A DNA stretch of 64,000 bases. Origin: Pseudomonas putida NBRC 14164 (GTDB lineage: Bacteria > Pseudomonadota > Gammaproteobacteria > Pseudomonadales > Pseudomonadaceae). Both the position numbers and the translations under genes were made by a program. Positions 44,085-52,026 of this stretch are shown here, one piece after another; positions within the stretch are counted from its first letter, which is position 1; every line of letters begins with the position of its first letter. The stretch is from the NCBI RefSeq assembly GCF_000412675.1, contig NC_021505.1, positions 2,474,501 through 2,538,500 of the forward strand. Reading direction: 5' to 3'. The notes beneath the pieces were generated by a model that was not told the origin of the DNA, ran no database searches, and was given only the letters and a program-made list of their open reading frames with translations.

Positions 44085-44666
44085 ATGAATCCGATTCGCT
44101 CTCTCGCTCGTGCTGTTGCCTTGGCCACGCTGGCATCCACTGCCAGCTTCACGGCGCAGGCTGCCGATATCCCGATTGCCAGCGAGGCGCTTGAAAGCCA
44201 CGTCACCACGCAAGTTACAGCCATCGATCTGGCTAACCGCCAGGTCACGGTGAAAGGCCCTGATGACAAGAAGGATGTGACGTTCCAGCTCACGGAGAAG
44301 GCCAAGGCCTTGCCCAACCTCAAGGTCGGTGACCAGGTCGACATCTTTGTTACCCGCGCCGTGGCTTATGTGCTCAACACCGATGTGGGCGGGGCGGCGA
44401 AGGCCAGCGAGGAGGCCGGCACCATTCGCGCCACTGCGCAAAACCCGAACCCGGGCGGCGAGGCATTCCGCCAGGTCCGGGTCACCTCGCAGATCAAGAA
44501 GATCGACCTCAAGAAGCATGAAGTGAGCCTGCTGCCACCCGAGGGCAAGTTGCAGGTGGTCAAGGTCGAAAACCCGGACTTGCAGGCACGCATGAAGAAT
44601 CTCAAGGTCGGCCAGACGGTCGATGCGATCTTTACCGAAGTGCTGCGCGTCGAAACCTCCCGCTGA
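44085..44666 (+). CDS. exported protein with two homologous halves, function unknown
   Basis: A 193-residue protein with a signal peptide ending at TAQAAD (about residue 27). The mature part shows two related halves. The first is VTTQVTAIDLANRQVTVKG with LPNLKVGDQVDIFVTRAV. The second is VTSQIKKIDLKKHEVSLLPP with MKNLKVGQTVDAIFTEVL. Each looks like a small beta-barrel, DUF5666-like fold. It is probably periplasmic. A long hairpin follows the stop. Confidence 0.85.
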   Translation: MNPIRSLARAVALATLASTASFTAQAADIPIASEALESHVTTQVTAIDLANRQVTVKGPDDKKDVTFQLTEKAKALPNLKVGDQVDIFVTRAVAYVLNTDVGGAAKASEEAGTIRATAQNPNPGGEAFRQVRVTSQIKKIDLKKHEVSLLPPEGKLQVVKVENPDLQARMKNLKVGQTVDAIFTEVLRVETSR

Positions 44667-44682
44667 GCATTTCCTGAGACAA

Positions 44683-44753
44683 GCTACGGGTTGCCCGTAC
44701 ATGAATCCGTCGTGATGCCTTGCATGACGACGGATGCTGTAGGCGACCCGAGC
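44683..44753. repeat. long imperfect hairpin
   Basis: The inner stem ATCCGTCGTGATGC (44705-44718) pairs with GCATGACGACGGAT (44722-44735) with one mismatch and a CTT loop. Outside it TACA pairs with TGTA, CGGGTTGCC (44687-44695) with GGCGACCCG (44742-44750), and GCT with AGC. No T-run follows on the plus strand. It does not match the three REP types in this window. Confidence 0.75.
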
Positions 44754-44881
44754 ACGCAAAAATCCTCATCGGGAGCGAATCGCAATCACTGCGAACATGC
44801 GCCTGACGAATAATCTACGTGCATGCGTTCAATTTCCATCAATGGAGAGAATTTTCGATCATTGCCTGAACATTTTCAGTA

Positions 44882-45412
44882 ATGAGGGCTGCCATGTTCA
44901 GTAAAACGCTGTGCCTTTTGGTGCTTCCCTTTGCTTTGGCGTTGCTTGCTGGGGCAGTGCTGCCGTTCCAGGCTGCGGGTAATGCCGCCGTTGGCCGTGC
45001 CCTGGGGCATTGGTTGTGGGGGGCATTCACTTCGTTGACGGTGAGTTCGCTGGTGGTAATCGCCGCACTGCTGATTCTCAGGGTGCCGGTACCGGACCTG
45101 GGCAAAGCCCTGCAGGGGCCTTGGTGGCTGTGGGTTGGCGGTGTGCTGGGGGCAATGTATGTGGCTGGTGCTGCGGCGCTAACGCCCAAGCTGGGCGCGG
45201 CGGGGTTCCTGGTGTTGGTGGTGGCGGGGCAGATCATAACAGCGGTGCTTGCCGACCACTTCGGGGTGATGGGGTTGGGAGGCAAGCCGCTGAGCCTTGC
45301 CAGGGTGGCAGGCGTAGTGCTGATTCTGTGCGGCGTACTGTTGGTGCAAGGCACCTGGTCGACGGCGCCAGCGACCAGTGCAATCACTGCGGTGAAGCAG
45401 CCAGAGGGCTGA
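44882..45412 (+). CDS. DMT-superfamily membrane protein (DUF606/YdcZ-like)
   Basis: A 176-residue inner-membrane protein with five hydrophobic segments. Its PWWLWVGGVLGAMYVAGAAALTPKLGAAGFLVLVVAGQIITAVLADHFG stretch is typical of the DUF606/YdcZ half-size DMT transporters. The C-terminus has the GVVLILCGVLLVQ helix. Such proteins may dimerise to transport small metabolites. ATG at 44894 is an alternative start. Its stop abuts the stop of the convergent LysR gene with no gap. Confidence 0.88.
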   Translation: MRAAMFSKTLCLLVLPFALALLAGAVLPFQAAGNAAVGRALGHWLWGAFTSLTVSSLVVIAALLILRVPVPDLGKALQGPWWLWVGGVLGAMYVAGAAALTPKLGAAGFLVLVVAGQIITAVLADHFGVMGLGGKPLSLARVAGVVLILCGVLLVQGTWSTAPATSAITAVKQPEG

Positions 45413-46321
45413 TCAGCGCCCCGGCTGACTGCAGGCCCACACGGTTTCGCGCAGCCAGCGGTGCCCGGGGTCGCTGTCCTTGCGGCTGTGCCAGGCCTGC
45501 TGGTAGTCGAACGAGGGGATGGCCAGGGGCGGCCTGAACTGGCGCAGTGTCTTGTGCTGGCGCAAGGAGCCCACTGCGCGGCTGGCTACTGTCAGGATCA
45601 GGTCGGTGCCAGCAAGTACCTCTACTGCCGCGCTCCAGTGTGGCAAGGCCAAGGCAATACGGCGGCGCAGGCCTTGGGCGGCCAGCGCACGCTCGATCTC
45701 GTCGAAGGCATCGGGGCGCATGGCCATCAACACATGCGGGCGTGCCAGCCAGTCTTCAAGGGTAAGGCCGCCGCTGGGGGGCAACACCTGGCGATCGGCA
45801 ACGCTGATGAAATGGTCGGCAAACAGGGGCTGGGCGGTGATGTCCTGAGGCAGCTCGGGGAACAGGCCCAGTGCCAGGTCCAGTTCCCCATCGAGCAGTT
45901 GCGCCAGCATGGTTTCGCGGCTGGCCTGGCTGATGGCCAGGTCCACCCCGGGTGCTACCTGGCGCAGGTGGCGCAGCACGGGCGGCAGAATGATGCGCGA
46001 GGAGTAGTCGGACAGCGACAGCCGGAAACGGCGCTGGGCTTTGGCTGGCTCGAACTGTGGGGTGGCCAGCAGGCCGTTGAGATTGCTCAAGGCGTCCTGT
46101 AGCGGTTTTACCAGCGACTGGGCACGGGCGGTGAGGGCCATGCCGCCGCCTTGGCGTACCAGCAAGGGGTCGTCGAAGTGCTTGCGCAGTTGCGCCAACG
46201 CGTGGCTAACGGCGGGTTGGCTGCGGTGCAGGCGCAGGGCGGCCCGGGTCACGTGCTTTTCACTGAGCAGGGCATGCAGGGCGAGTAGCAGGTTGAGGTC
46301 GATCTTGCGCAGTTCATCCAT
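45413..46321 (-). CDS. LysR family transcriptional regulator
   Basis: A 302-residue LysR-type regulator with the N-terminal helix-turn-helix LDLNLLLALHALLSEKHVTRAALRLHRSQPAVSHALAQLRKHF (about 7-49) and a NodD-like substrate-binding domain (PQFEPAKAQRRFRLSLSDYSS). It converges on the DMT gene and is divergent from the YeeE/YedE gene at 46563, across a type C REP pair; either neighbour could be its target. Confidence 0.93.
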   Translation of the reverse strand: MDELRKIDLNLLLALHALLSEKHVTRAALRLHRSQPAVSHALAQLRKHFDDPLLVRQGGGMALTARAQSLVKPLQDALSNLNGLLATPQFEPAKAQRRFRLSLSDYSSRIILPPVLRHLRQVAPGVDLAISQASRETMLAQLLDGELDLALGLFPELPQDITAQPLFADHFISVADRQVLPPSGGLTLEDWLARPHVLMAMRPDAFDEIERALAAQGLRRRIALALPHWSAAVEVLAGTDLILTVASRAVGSLRQHKTLRQFRPPLAIPSFDYQQAWHSRKDSDPGHRWLRETVWACSQPGR

Positions 46322-46378
46322 GGGGTGAATGGCCTTGGTTAATTCCGGCGGTGTTTATTAGCTTAACAAGCCTTGCGC

Positions 46379-46503
46379 AGTCGTTGTGGGAGCAGCCTTG
46401 TGTCGCGATGGGCCGCAAAGCGGCCCCGACGATATCTGCTACGGAGGTTAAAGGCTGAGGGCCGCTTCGCGCCCTATCGCGACGCAAGGCCGCCCCCACA
46501 AGG
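46379..46503. repeat. REP pair, type C
   Basis: TCGTTGTGGGAGCAGCCTTG with GGGCCGCAAAGCGGCCCC, then a distant inverted copy GGGCCGCTTCGCGCCC with GCAAGGCCGCCCCCACA. It lies between divergent genes. Confidence 0.85.
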
Positions 46504-46562
46504 CCCGCATTGACCGTTGGGGTTATACTCCCGGTCCGTTTTACTGTTATCCGAGTACTCCG

Positions 46563-47777
46563 ATGGGTCTTTCTGCAACTGCCACACCCGAACCGCGTCG
46601 CCTGGGCGCCCCTTTGATCGCCATGGCTTTACTGCTGGCTGGCGCCTGGTTCCTCAATCTGAATGCCGGCTTCAAGCAGGTATTGCTGCTGCTGATCGGT
46701 GCAGCGCTCGGCCTGACCTTGTATCACGCCGCCTTTGGCTTCACCTCGGCGTGGCGGGTGTTCATCAGCGAGCGACGAGGCGCGGGCTTGCGTGCCCAGA
46801 TGGTCATGCTGGCCCTGGCGGTGCTGCTGTTCTTCCCGGCATTGTCAGATGGCAGCCTGTTCGGCAACCCGGTCACTGGCCTGGTGGCCCCGGCGGGTGT
46901 CTCGGTCGTGTTCGGTGCGTTCATCTTCGGCATTGGCATGCAGCTGGGCGGCGGGTGCGCTTCGGGCACGCTGTTCACCGTTGGCGGTGGCAATGCGCGC
47001 ATGCTGGTGACCCTGCTGTTCTTCATCATCGGTTCTGTAACCGCCACCCATCACGCTGACTGGTGGTTTGCCTTGCCGTCGTTCCCGGCAACCTCGATCG
47101 TGCAGGCCTGGGGTGTGGGGCCGGCGCTGCTGGTGAGCCTGGCAGTGTTCGGGCTGATCGCCTGGGCTACAGTGGTGCTGGAAAAGCGCCGACACGGCGC
47201 GCTGGAAGCGCCAGTTGCCAGCGAACACCAGGGTATGCGTCGCTTCCTGCGTGGCCCTTGGCCGTTGCTGTGGGGCGCTATTGCCCTGGCACTTCTCAAC
47301 TACGCGACCCTGGCGCTGGCGGGGCGGCCGTGGGGCATTACTTCCGCCTTCGCCTTGTGGGGTGCCAAAACCCTCAACGGCCTGGGCGTGGATGTCGGCA
47401 GCTGGGTGTTCTGGCAGGCGCCGGCCAATGCCAAGGCTTTGGCCTCGCCGTTGTGGCAAGACATCACCACGGTGATGGACCTGGGCATCGTGCTGGGTGC
47501 GCTGCTGGCGGCCGGCCTTGCCGGGCGCTTTGCGCCAAGCCTGAAAATTCCGCTGCCGTCGCTGGTCGCCGCGGTCATCGGCGGCCTGCTGTTGGGCTAC
47601 GGTTCGCGCCTGGCTTATGGCTGCAACATCGGCGCGTACTTCAGTGGCATTGCCTCGGGCAGCGTGCATGGCTGGCTTTGGTTGGTGGCGGCCTATACAG
47701 GCAACCTGATCGGCGTGCGCCTGCGCCCGTTGTTTTTCGCCGGTGAGCGGCGCCCTGCGGTGCTGACGGGCTGCTGA
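46563..47777 (+). CDS. YeeE/YedE family transporter (TsuA-like)
   Basis: A 404-residue inner-membrane protein with about ten hydrophobic segments and two internally related halves. Each half has the family's conserved cysteine motif: MQLGGGCASGTLFTVGGG (C132) and LAYGCNIGAYFSGIASGS (about C354). YeeE/YedE proteins include thiosulfate importers (TsuA) and selenium-metabolism membrane proteins, in which these cysteines line the path. No tusA-like gene is adjacent. The ATG at 46563 follows a short spacer with no strong ribosome-binding site. Confidence 0.92.
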   Translation: MGLSATATPEPRRLGAPLIAMALLLAGAWFLNLNAGFKQVLLLLIGAALGLTLYHAAFGFTSAWRVFISERRGAGLRAQMVMLALAVLLFFPALSDGSLFGNPVTGLVAPAGVSVVFGAFIFGIGMQLGGGCASGTLFTVGGGNARMLVTLLFFIIGSVTATHHADWWFALPSFPATSIVQAWGVGPALLVSLAVFGLIAWATVVLEKRRHGALEAPVASEHQGMRRFLRGPWPLLWGAIALALLNYATLALAGRPWGITSAFALWGAKTLNGLGVDVGSWVFWQAPANAKALASPLWQDITTVMDLGIVLGALLAAGLAGRFAPSLKIPLPSLVAAVIGGLLLGYGSRLAYGCNIGAYFSGIASGSVHGWLWLVAAYTGNLIGVRLRPLFFAGERRPAVLTGC

Positions 47778-47890
47778 AGCACCGAGTGAATTGCTGCAAG
47801 AGGTGCAGAAATCATCTGCACCTCGCCTGATTGTTCAACTTTTCCCAACTGATTAGCCTGACTCGAACACCCATCCAGCAGGATTCGAAC

Positions 47891-48865
47891 ATGGCTACCC
47901 GTATCACTCTCAATTGCACCGGCAGCGCCGACGTCATGCAGCCTGAACACGTGCAAGCACACCCCCCGGGGCCCGGCCAAGTCTGGCTGGAGCAGACAGC
48001 CATGGGCGTGAATCCGCTGGACCTGTTGCAGCGCAAGGGCGGTGCCCCTCTGGCCTTGCCTTCCGGTCTGGGGCTGGAAGGCGCCGGGCGAGTCACTGCC
48101 GTCGGTGATGGAATACACAACGTGCAGGTGGGGGACCGGGTTGCTTATGCCATGGGGCCGGTCGGTGCCTATGCCAGCGGCCGGTTGTTCCCGGCCGAAC
48201 GGCTGGTCAAGCTGCCGCCGCAGCTGGAGGACGAGGCCGCAGCAGCGGTGCTGTTCAAAGGCATCACGGCGCAGTACTTGCTGAAAACCACCTACGCTGT
48301 GGGCCCGGGTACCCAAGTGCTGTTGTACGGCGCCGCCGGTGCCCTGGGCCAGCTGATGGCGCCTTGGGCGCGGCATCTCGGGGCGACGGTGATCGGCGTG
48401 GTATCACGCCCGCAAAGTGTGGCCAGGGCCCAGGCGGCCGGTTGCCACCATGTGCTGGTGTTCGACGCGGCAACGCTGGCCAGCGATGTGCGCAAGCTGA
48501 CCCAGGGGCAGGGCGTGGATGTGGCCTATGACTGTGTCGGCAAGGTGTCGCTGGAAGCTTCGCTGGACAGCCTGCGGGTGCGGGGCCTGCTGGTGTCGTT
48601 CGGGGGCGCTTCCGGTGCGCCGGCGGCGATCGAGGTGGCCACGCTCAATGCCAAGGGCTCGCTGTACTTGACCCGGCCGTCACTGGCGGCACATACCCGC
48701 ACGGTAGAGGAGTACCAGCAGCGCGCCGCCGATGTGCTGGCAGCCGTCGCCGAGGGTATTATCCAGCCTCGGGTCTGGCGTCGCTACCCGCTGGCCGAAG
48801 TGGCCAGGGCCCATCGGGACCTGGAACAAGGGCTGTCGGAGGGCGCGCTGGTCCTTACTGCCTGA
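47891..48865 (+). CDS. zinc-type/quinone oxidoreductase-like MDR family protein
   Basis: A 324-residue medium-chain dehydrogenase/reductase of the NADPH:quinone reductase (Qor) subgroup. N-terminal GroES-like part has MGVNPLDLLQRKGGAPLALPSGLGLEGAGRV; the NADPH-binding motif is VLLYGAAGALGQLMAPWARHLGATVIGV; the later VDVAYDCVGK segment also fits. Zinc-ligand cysteines of alcohol dehydrogenases are absent. The ATG at 47891 starts the conserved region. The LysR gene 28 bases downstream on the same strand may regulate it. Confidence 0.93.
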   Translation: MATRITLNCTGSADVMQPEHVQAHPPGPGQVWLEQTAMGVNPLDLLQRKGGAPLALPSGLGLEGAGRVTAVGDGIHNVQVGDRVAYAMGPVGAYASGRLFPAERLVKLPPQLEDEAAAAVLFKGITAQYLLKTTYAVGPGTQVLLYGAAGALGQLMAPWARHLGATVIGVVSRPQSVARAQAAGCHHVLVFDAATLASDVRKLTQGQGVDVAYDCVGKVSLEASLDSLRVRGLLVSFGGASGAPAAIEVATLNAKGSLYLTRPSLAAHTRTVEEYQQRAADVLAAVAEGIIQPRVWRRYPLAEVARAHRDLEQGLSEGALVLTA

Positions 48866-48893
48866 TGCCCGAACCCTGCCACCGAGCATAGCC

Positions 48894-49814
48894 ATGGATG
48901 CCTTCGCCAGTCGCCGCGCCGATGAACTTGCCACCTTGCTGGCCCTCCACGAGCAGGGCTCGTTTGCCGCTGCCGGGCGGCAGCTGGAGCGCCACCCCAC
49001 GGTGCTGTCGAAGCGCCTGAGTGCGCTGGAGGCGCGGTTGGGCATTCGCCTGGTGGAGCGCAGCACGCGGCAGCTGCGTTTTACCGATGAAGGCGAGCGG
49101 CTGGTGGCCAAGGTACGCGAGGCCAACCGGCTGATCGCCGAGGCGGAACAGGAAGCTGCCGAGGGTGCGGCAACAGTACGCGGGCGCTTGCGCCTGGCAT
49201 TGCCGGCGGCCATGGGGCGGCGCTGGTTGAGCGGGATGCTGGCTGACTTCGTGCTGGCCTATCCGCAGGTGACGGTGGAGGCCGAGTATGCCGACCGTTT
49301 TGTCGACCTGATCGGCGAGGGTTTCGATGCCGCCATCCGCATTGGCGAGCTGGTGGACAACCGCCTGGTGGCCAGGAAACTGTGCGATCACAGGCGCATC
49401 CTGTGTGCGTCGCCCGAATACCTCGCTCGGCATGGCGTACCGGTACAGCCTGAGCAATTGAATGATCATAATTGCTTGTGTTTCAGTGGCTTACGTTCAT
49501 TTCCTGAATGGCGCCTGATGAGCGGTGAGCGGCAGGTGAATGTGAAAGTCGCCGGCAGCCTGCGCAGCAACGACAATGAGGCATTGCTGGAGGCGGCGCG
49601 GCGCGGCGTGGGCATTCTTGCCGGCGGGGACTGGCTGATGGGTGAGGACCTGGCCAGCGGCCGCCTGGTACGGGTGCTGCCGCAATGGCAGCTGGACGTG
49701 GCAGCGGGCATTTACCTGGTACGCCCGACCGCTCGGCTGAACACTGCGGCCCTGGGCGCCTTCAAGGCCTGGCTGGAAGACCGCTTCCGGGCCGGGGCAC
49801 CGTGGCGGTCTTGA
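48894..49814 (+). CDS. LysR family transcriptional regulator
   Basis: A 306-residue LysR regulator with helix-turn-helix DELATLLALHEQGSFAAAGRQLERHPTVLSKRLSALEARLGIRLVERS (about 9-57) and a substrate-binding domain of the CrgA/AaeR type (LRLALPAAMGRRWL, GEGFDAAIRIGELVDNRLVARKL). It follows the quinone oxidoreductase gene by 28 bases and may share its transcript, giving feedback control. Effector unknown. Confidence 0.93.
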   Translation: MDAFASRRADELATLLALHEQGSFAAAGRQLERHPTVLSKRLSALEARLGIRLVERSTRQLRFTDEGERLVAKVREANRLIAEAEQEAAEGAATVRGRLRLALPAAMGRRWLSGMLADFVLAYPQVTVEAEYADRFVDLIGEGFDAAIRIGELVDNRLVARKLCDHRRILCASPEYLARHGVPVQPEQLNDHNCLCFSGLRSFPEWRLMSGERQVNVKVAGSLRSNDNEALLEAARRGVGILAGGDWLMGEDLASGRLVRVLPQWQLDVAAGIYLVRPTARLNTAALGAFKAWLEDRFRAGAPWRS

Positions 49815-49859
49815 TACTCTTCTGCAGATTTAACGCATAACAGTCTGATAAATAACAGA

Positions 49860-50189
49860 TTATCGTTTGGCTACCGCATGCTGAACACACTGCTCATAGT
49901 AAGTTTGCTTGATGGCTGCAGGCTTCAACCGCGAGCGGCTGTTGTAAGTCTGCTCGGTAATACCGAAGGCGGTCATGCGCATCCAGGGTTTGGGGAATTT
50001 GCGTACCTGCAGCTTCTTGCGCGTGGCATACAGGGTCACCCCGGAAAGCTTGGCCTGCTGCGCCTCGGCCGCTATCTGCGCACCCCAGCCGCAGGTGTGG
50101 CGATCATTCTGGCTCAGCGCCCGGGCCTGGGCGCCGAAAGCCAGCGTGGCCAGCAAGCAACCGGCCATCGTTGCTAGAAATACTCGCAT
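49860..50189 (-). CDS. small exported hypothetical protein
   Basis: A 109-residue protein with a signal peptide (MRVFLATMAGCLLATLAFGAQARA, cleavage near residue 24). The basic mature region has HTCGWGAQIAAEAQQAK, GITEQTYNSRSRLKPAA and TYYEQCVQH. Its two mature cysteines may pair. It probably resides in the periplasm. The family is not recognised. It is monocistronic by appearance. Confidence 0.8.
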   Translation of the reverse strand: MRVFLATMAGCLLATLAFGAQARALSQNDRHTCGWGAQIAAEAQQAKLSGVTLYATRKKLQVRKFPKPWMRMTAFGITEQTYNSRSRLKPAAIKQTYYEQCVQHAVAKR

Positions 50190-50263
50190 GTTGCTGTCCT
50201 AAGCATCTGAAGAAAAACGGAGTTTGCCTTCGCTTTCCGATGCTGGGGGCCAGCAATTTGCCG

Positions 50264-50914
50264 TCAGATCACCGCCATGCGCAGCGGGCTGTCCGCTGGT
50301 GTGCGCAGGCTTGCCCAGGCCAGGCTGGCAACCCAGATCACCGACACACCATAGTTCAGGCGTTGATACAGGCCGAATAACTGGCCGTTTTGCGCTGCCT
50401 GGCCCATCAGCGCGACGGTAATGATCGCTAGTACCACACAGGCCAGGGAAAACAGCGCAAAGGCCCGCGAGCCGGCAATGCGATTGCCTAGCCACGCCCA
50501 CAGGGCACTGGCCAGGGTCAGCGAGAGGAACATCAGCAGGCCGGACAGGTTATGCAGTTGCTGTGAGGTGGACGGCTGCGCCGGTGTGCAACCCTGGTCA
50601 CAGGGGAACCAGCCGGTGCCCAGGCTACCGACACCATGAAGTAAGACAAGGGCTGCACTCAGCATTGCCAGTTTCGAACCACGCCAGCGCCGCGCCAGGC
50701 CCCAGGCAAACAGCGCGAACAGCGCGGCCAGTGGGAAGTTGTTTACCAGTGGCGACCAGCTGTGGGTTGGCGCGCCTACGGCGCTGAGCTGGCTCATGGC
50801 CTGTTGCAGGTGGTCATAGCCGGGGTAAGCCTGGGCGGTGAGCCAAACACCTGCCAGCAACCAGAGGGGTATCAGCAGGCCGCTGGCGAGCAATAGGCGG
50901 TCGAGGGGTTTCAT
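50264..50914 (-). CDS. DUF998 family membrane protein
   Basis: A 216-residue protein with six hydrophobic segments and the DUF998 pattern: AQAYPGYDHLQQAMSQLSAVGAPTHSW near residues 28-54, then HGVGSLGTGWFPCDQGCTPAQPSTSQQLHN with its CDxGC motif. The family is conserved, possibly in lipid or osmotic functions, but no activity is established. AAGGAAAATGCCGC precedes the ATG at 50914. It is divergent from the GntR gene. Confidence 0.88.
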   Translation of the reverse strand: MKPLDRLLLASGLLIPLWLLAGVWLTAQAYPGYDHLQQAMSQLSAVGAPTHSWSPLVNNFPLAALFALFAWGLARRWRGSKLAMLSAALVLLHGVGSLGTGWFPCDQGCTPAQPSTSQQLHNLSGLLMFLSLTLASALWAWLGNRIAGSRAFALFSLACVVLAIITVALMGQAAQNGQLFGLYQRLNYGVSVIWVASLAWASLRTPADSPLRMAVI

Positions 50915-51055
50915 GCGGCATTTTCCTTCCATGGATGAGTGAGCGCAAAGGCGCACAGTACAGGCTTGCGCGGCCTCTGGGCCAGCACTTGCGCCGGCTG
51001 TTTCATAGGCGTGGCTTGCGAGGGAGAGCAAGAAATACCGCACCGGGTGTATGTG

Positions 51056-51065
51056 ATCGTACAAC
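51056..51065. promoter_or_regulatory. ATCGTACAAC box upstream of the GntR gene
   Basis: ATCGTACAAC is shared exactly with the region upstream of kdgD (57855-57864). It lies 48 bases before the GntR ATG, with TATGAT (51075-51080) as a possible -10. It is probably a GntR-family operator and implies autoregulation plus control of the sugar-acid operon. Confidence 0.6.
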
Positions 51066-51112
51066 TGCTTGCGCTATGATGAGCGCTGTCTTTCTAGGTG
51101 AAATACAGGGCA

Positions 51113-51862
51113 ATGACAGAGCAACAGGTACAGGCAAGGACCCGGCGCAAGCCGCGTAGTCTGGCCCAGGAACTGGTCACAGTGCTGACCGAACGCATTC
51201 GCAGTGGCCAGCTCAAGCGTGGCGACAAGCTGCCGACCGAGTCGCAGATCATGGTCGAGGAGGGCGTCAGCCGCACCGTGGTGCGTGAGGCAATCTCGCG
51301 GCTGCAGGCCGCCGGGCAGGTCGAGACCCGCCATGGCATCGGCACGTTCGTGCTGGACGCGCCGGCGTCGGGGGGCTTTCGCATCGACCCGGCGACTGTG
51401 GTCACCCTGCGTGAAGTGCTGGCGGTGCTGGAGTTGCGTATTGCCCTTGAAATTGAATCGGCAGGCTTGGCGGCGCAGCGGCGCAGCGATGAAGAGCTGG
51501 CGGGCATGCGTGCGGCGCTGGACGAACTCAACGAAGGGGCGGCCCATGCCAATGATGCGGTGTCAGCGGACTTCCAGTTCCACCTGCGCATTGCCCAGGC
51601 CAGCGGCAACCACTACTTCGCCGACATCATCAACCACTTGGGCACCAGCATCATCCCGCGTACCCGGGTGAATTCGGCGCGGCTGGCCCGTGATGACCAG
51701 GCGCATTACATGAGCCGGTTGATGCATGAGCACGAGGCGATTTATGAAGCAATCGCCCGGCGTGACAGCGAAGGGGCAAAGATGGCCATGCGCATGCACC
51801 TGAGCAATAGCCGGGAGCGCTTGCGTCAGGTACATGAAGAGGCTGAGGCGCAAGGGGTCTGA
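51113..51862 (+). CDS. GntR family (FadR subfamily) regulator of the glucarate/galactarate operon
   Basis: A 249-residue regulator: winged helix-turn-helix about 15-85 (RSGQLKRGDKLPTESQIMVEEGVSRTVVREAISRLQAAGQVETRHGIGTFV) and a C-terminal all-helical FCD domain (about 105-235, LELRIALEIESAGLAAQRR, ADFQFHLRIAQASGN, MHEHEAIYEAIARRD). It is convergent with the kdgD-garD operon and shares an operator-like box with it, so it probably represses that operon in the absence of a sugar-acid-derived effector. An in-frame GTG at 51098 is an alternative start. Confidence 0.92.
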   Translation: MTEQQVQARTRRKPRSLAQELVTVLTERIRSGQLKRGDKLPTESQIMVEEGVSRTVVREAISRLQAAGQVETRHGIGTFVLDAPASGGFRIDPATVVTLREVLAVLELRIALEIESAGLAAQRRSDEELAGMRAALDELNEGAAHANDAVSADFQFHLRIAQASGNHYFADIINHLGTSIIPRTRVNSARLARDDQAHYMSRLMHEHEAIYEAIARRDSEGAKMAMRMHLSNSRERLRQVHEEAEAQGV

Positions 51863-51879
51863 GGCGTTTGTGACCTGTA

Positions 51880-51976
51880 CCGGCCTCTTCGCGGGCATCC
51901 CCGCTCCCACAGAATCACCACAAGGCCTGAAAATTGTGCAAACCCTGTGGGAGCGGGTTTACCCGCGAAGAGGCCG
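51880..51976. repeat. REP pair, type A (inverted)
   Basis: CCGGCCTCTTCGCGGGCATC and inverted partner CTGTGGGAGCGGGTTTACCC then GCGAAGAGGCC. Located between the GntR gene and the following terminator. Confidence 0.92.
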
Positions 51977-51983
51977 CCAATAG

Positions 51984-52016
51984 AAAGCCCCGCCATGTGC
52001 GGGGCTTTCTTGTTTC
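51984..52016. terminator. bidirectional rho-independent terminator
   Basis: AAAGCCCCGC (51984-51993), loop CATGT, GCGGGGCTTT (51999-52008), then TCTTGTTT. The perfect 10-bp stem sits between the convergent GntR and aldehyde dehydrogenase genes and can serve both. Confidence 0.9.
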
Positions 52017-52026
52017 AGGCGCTCGA

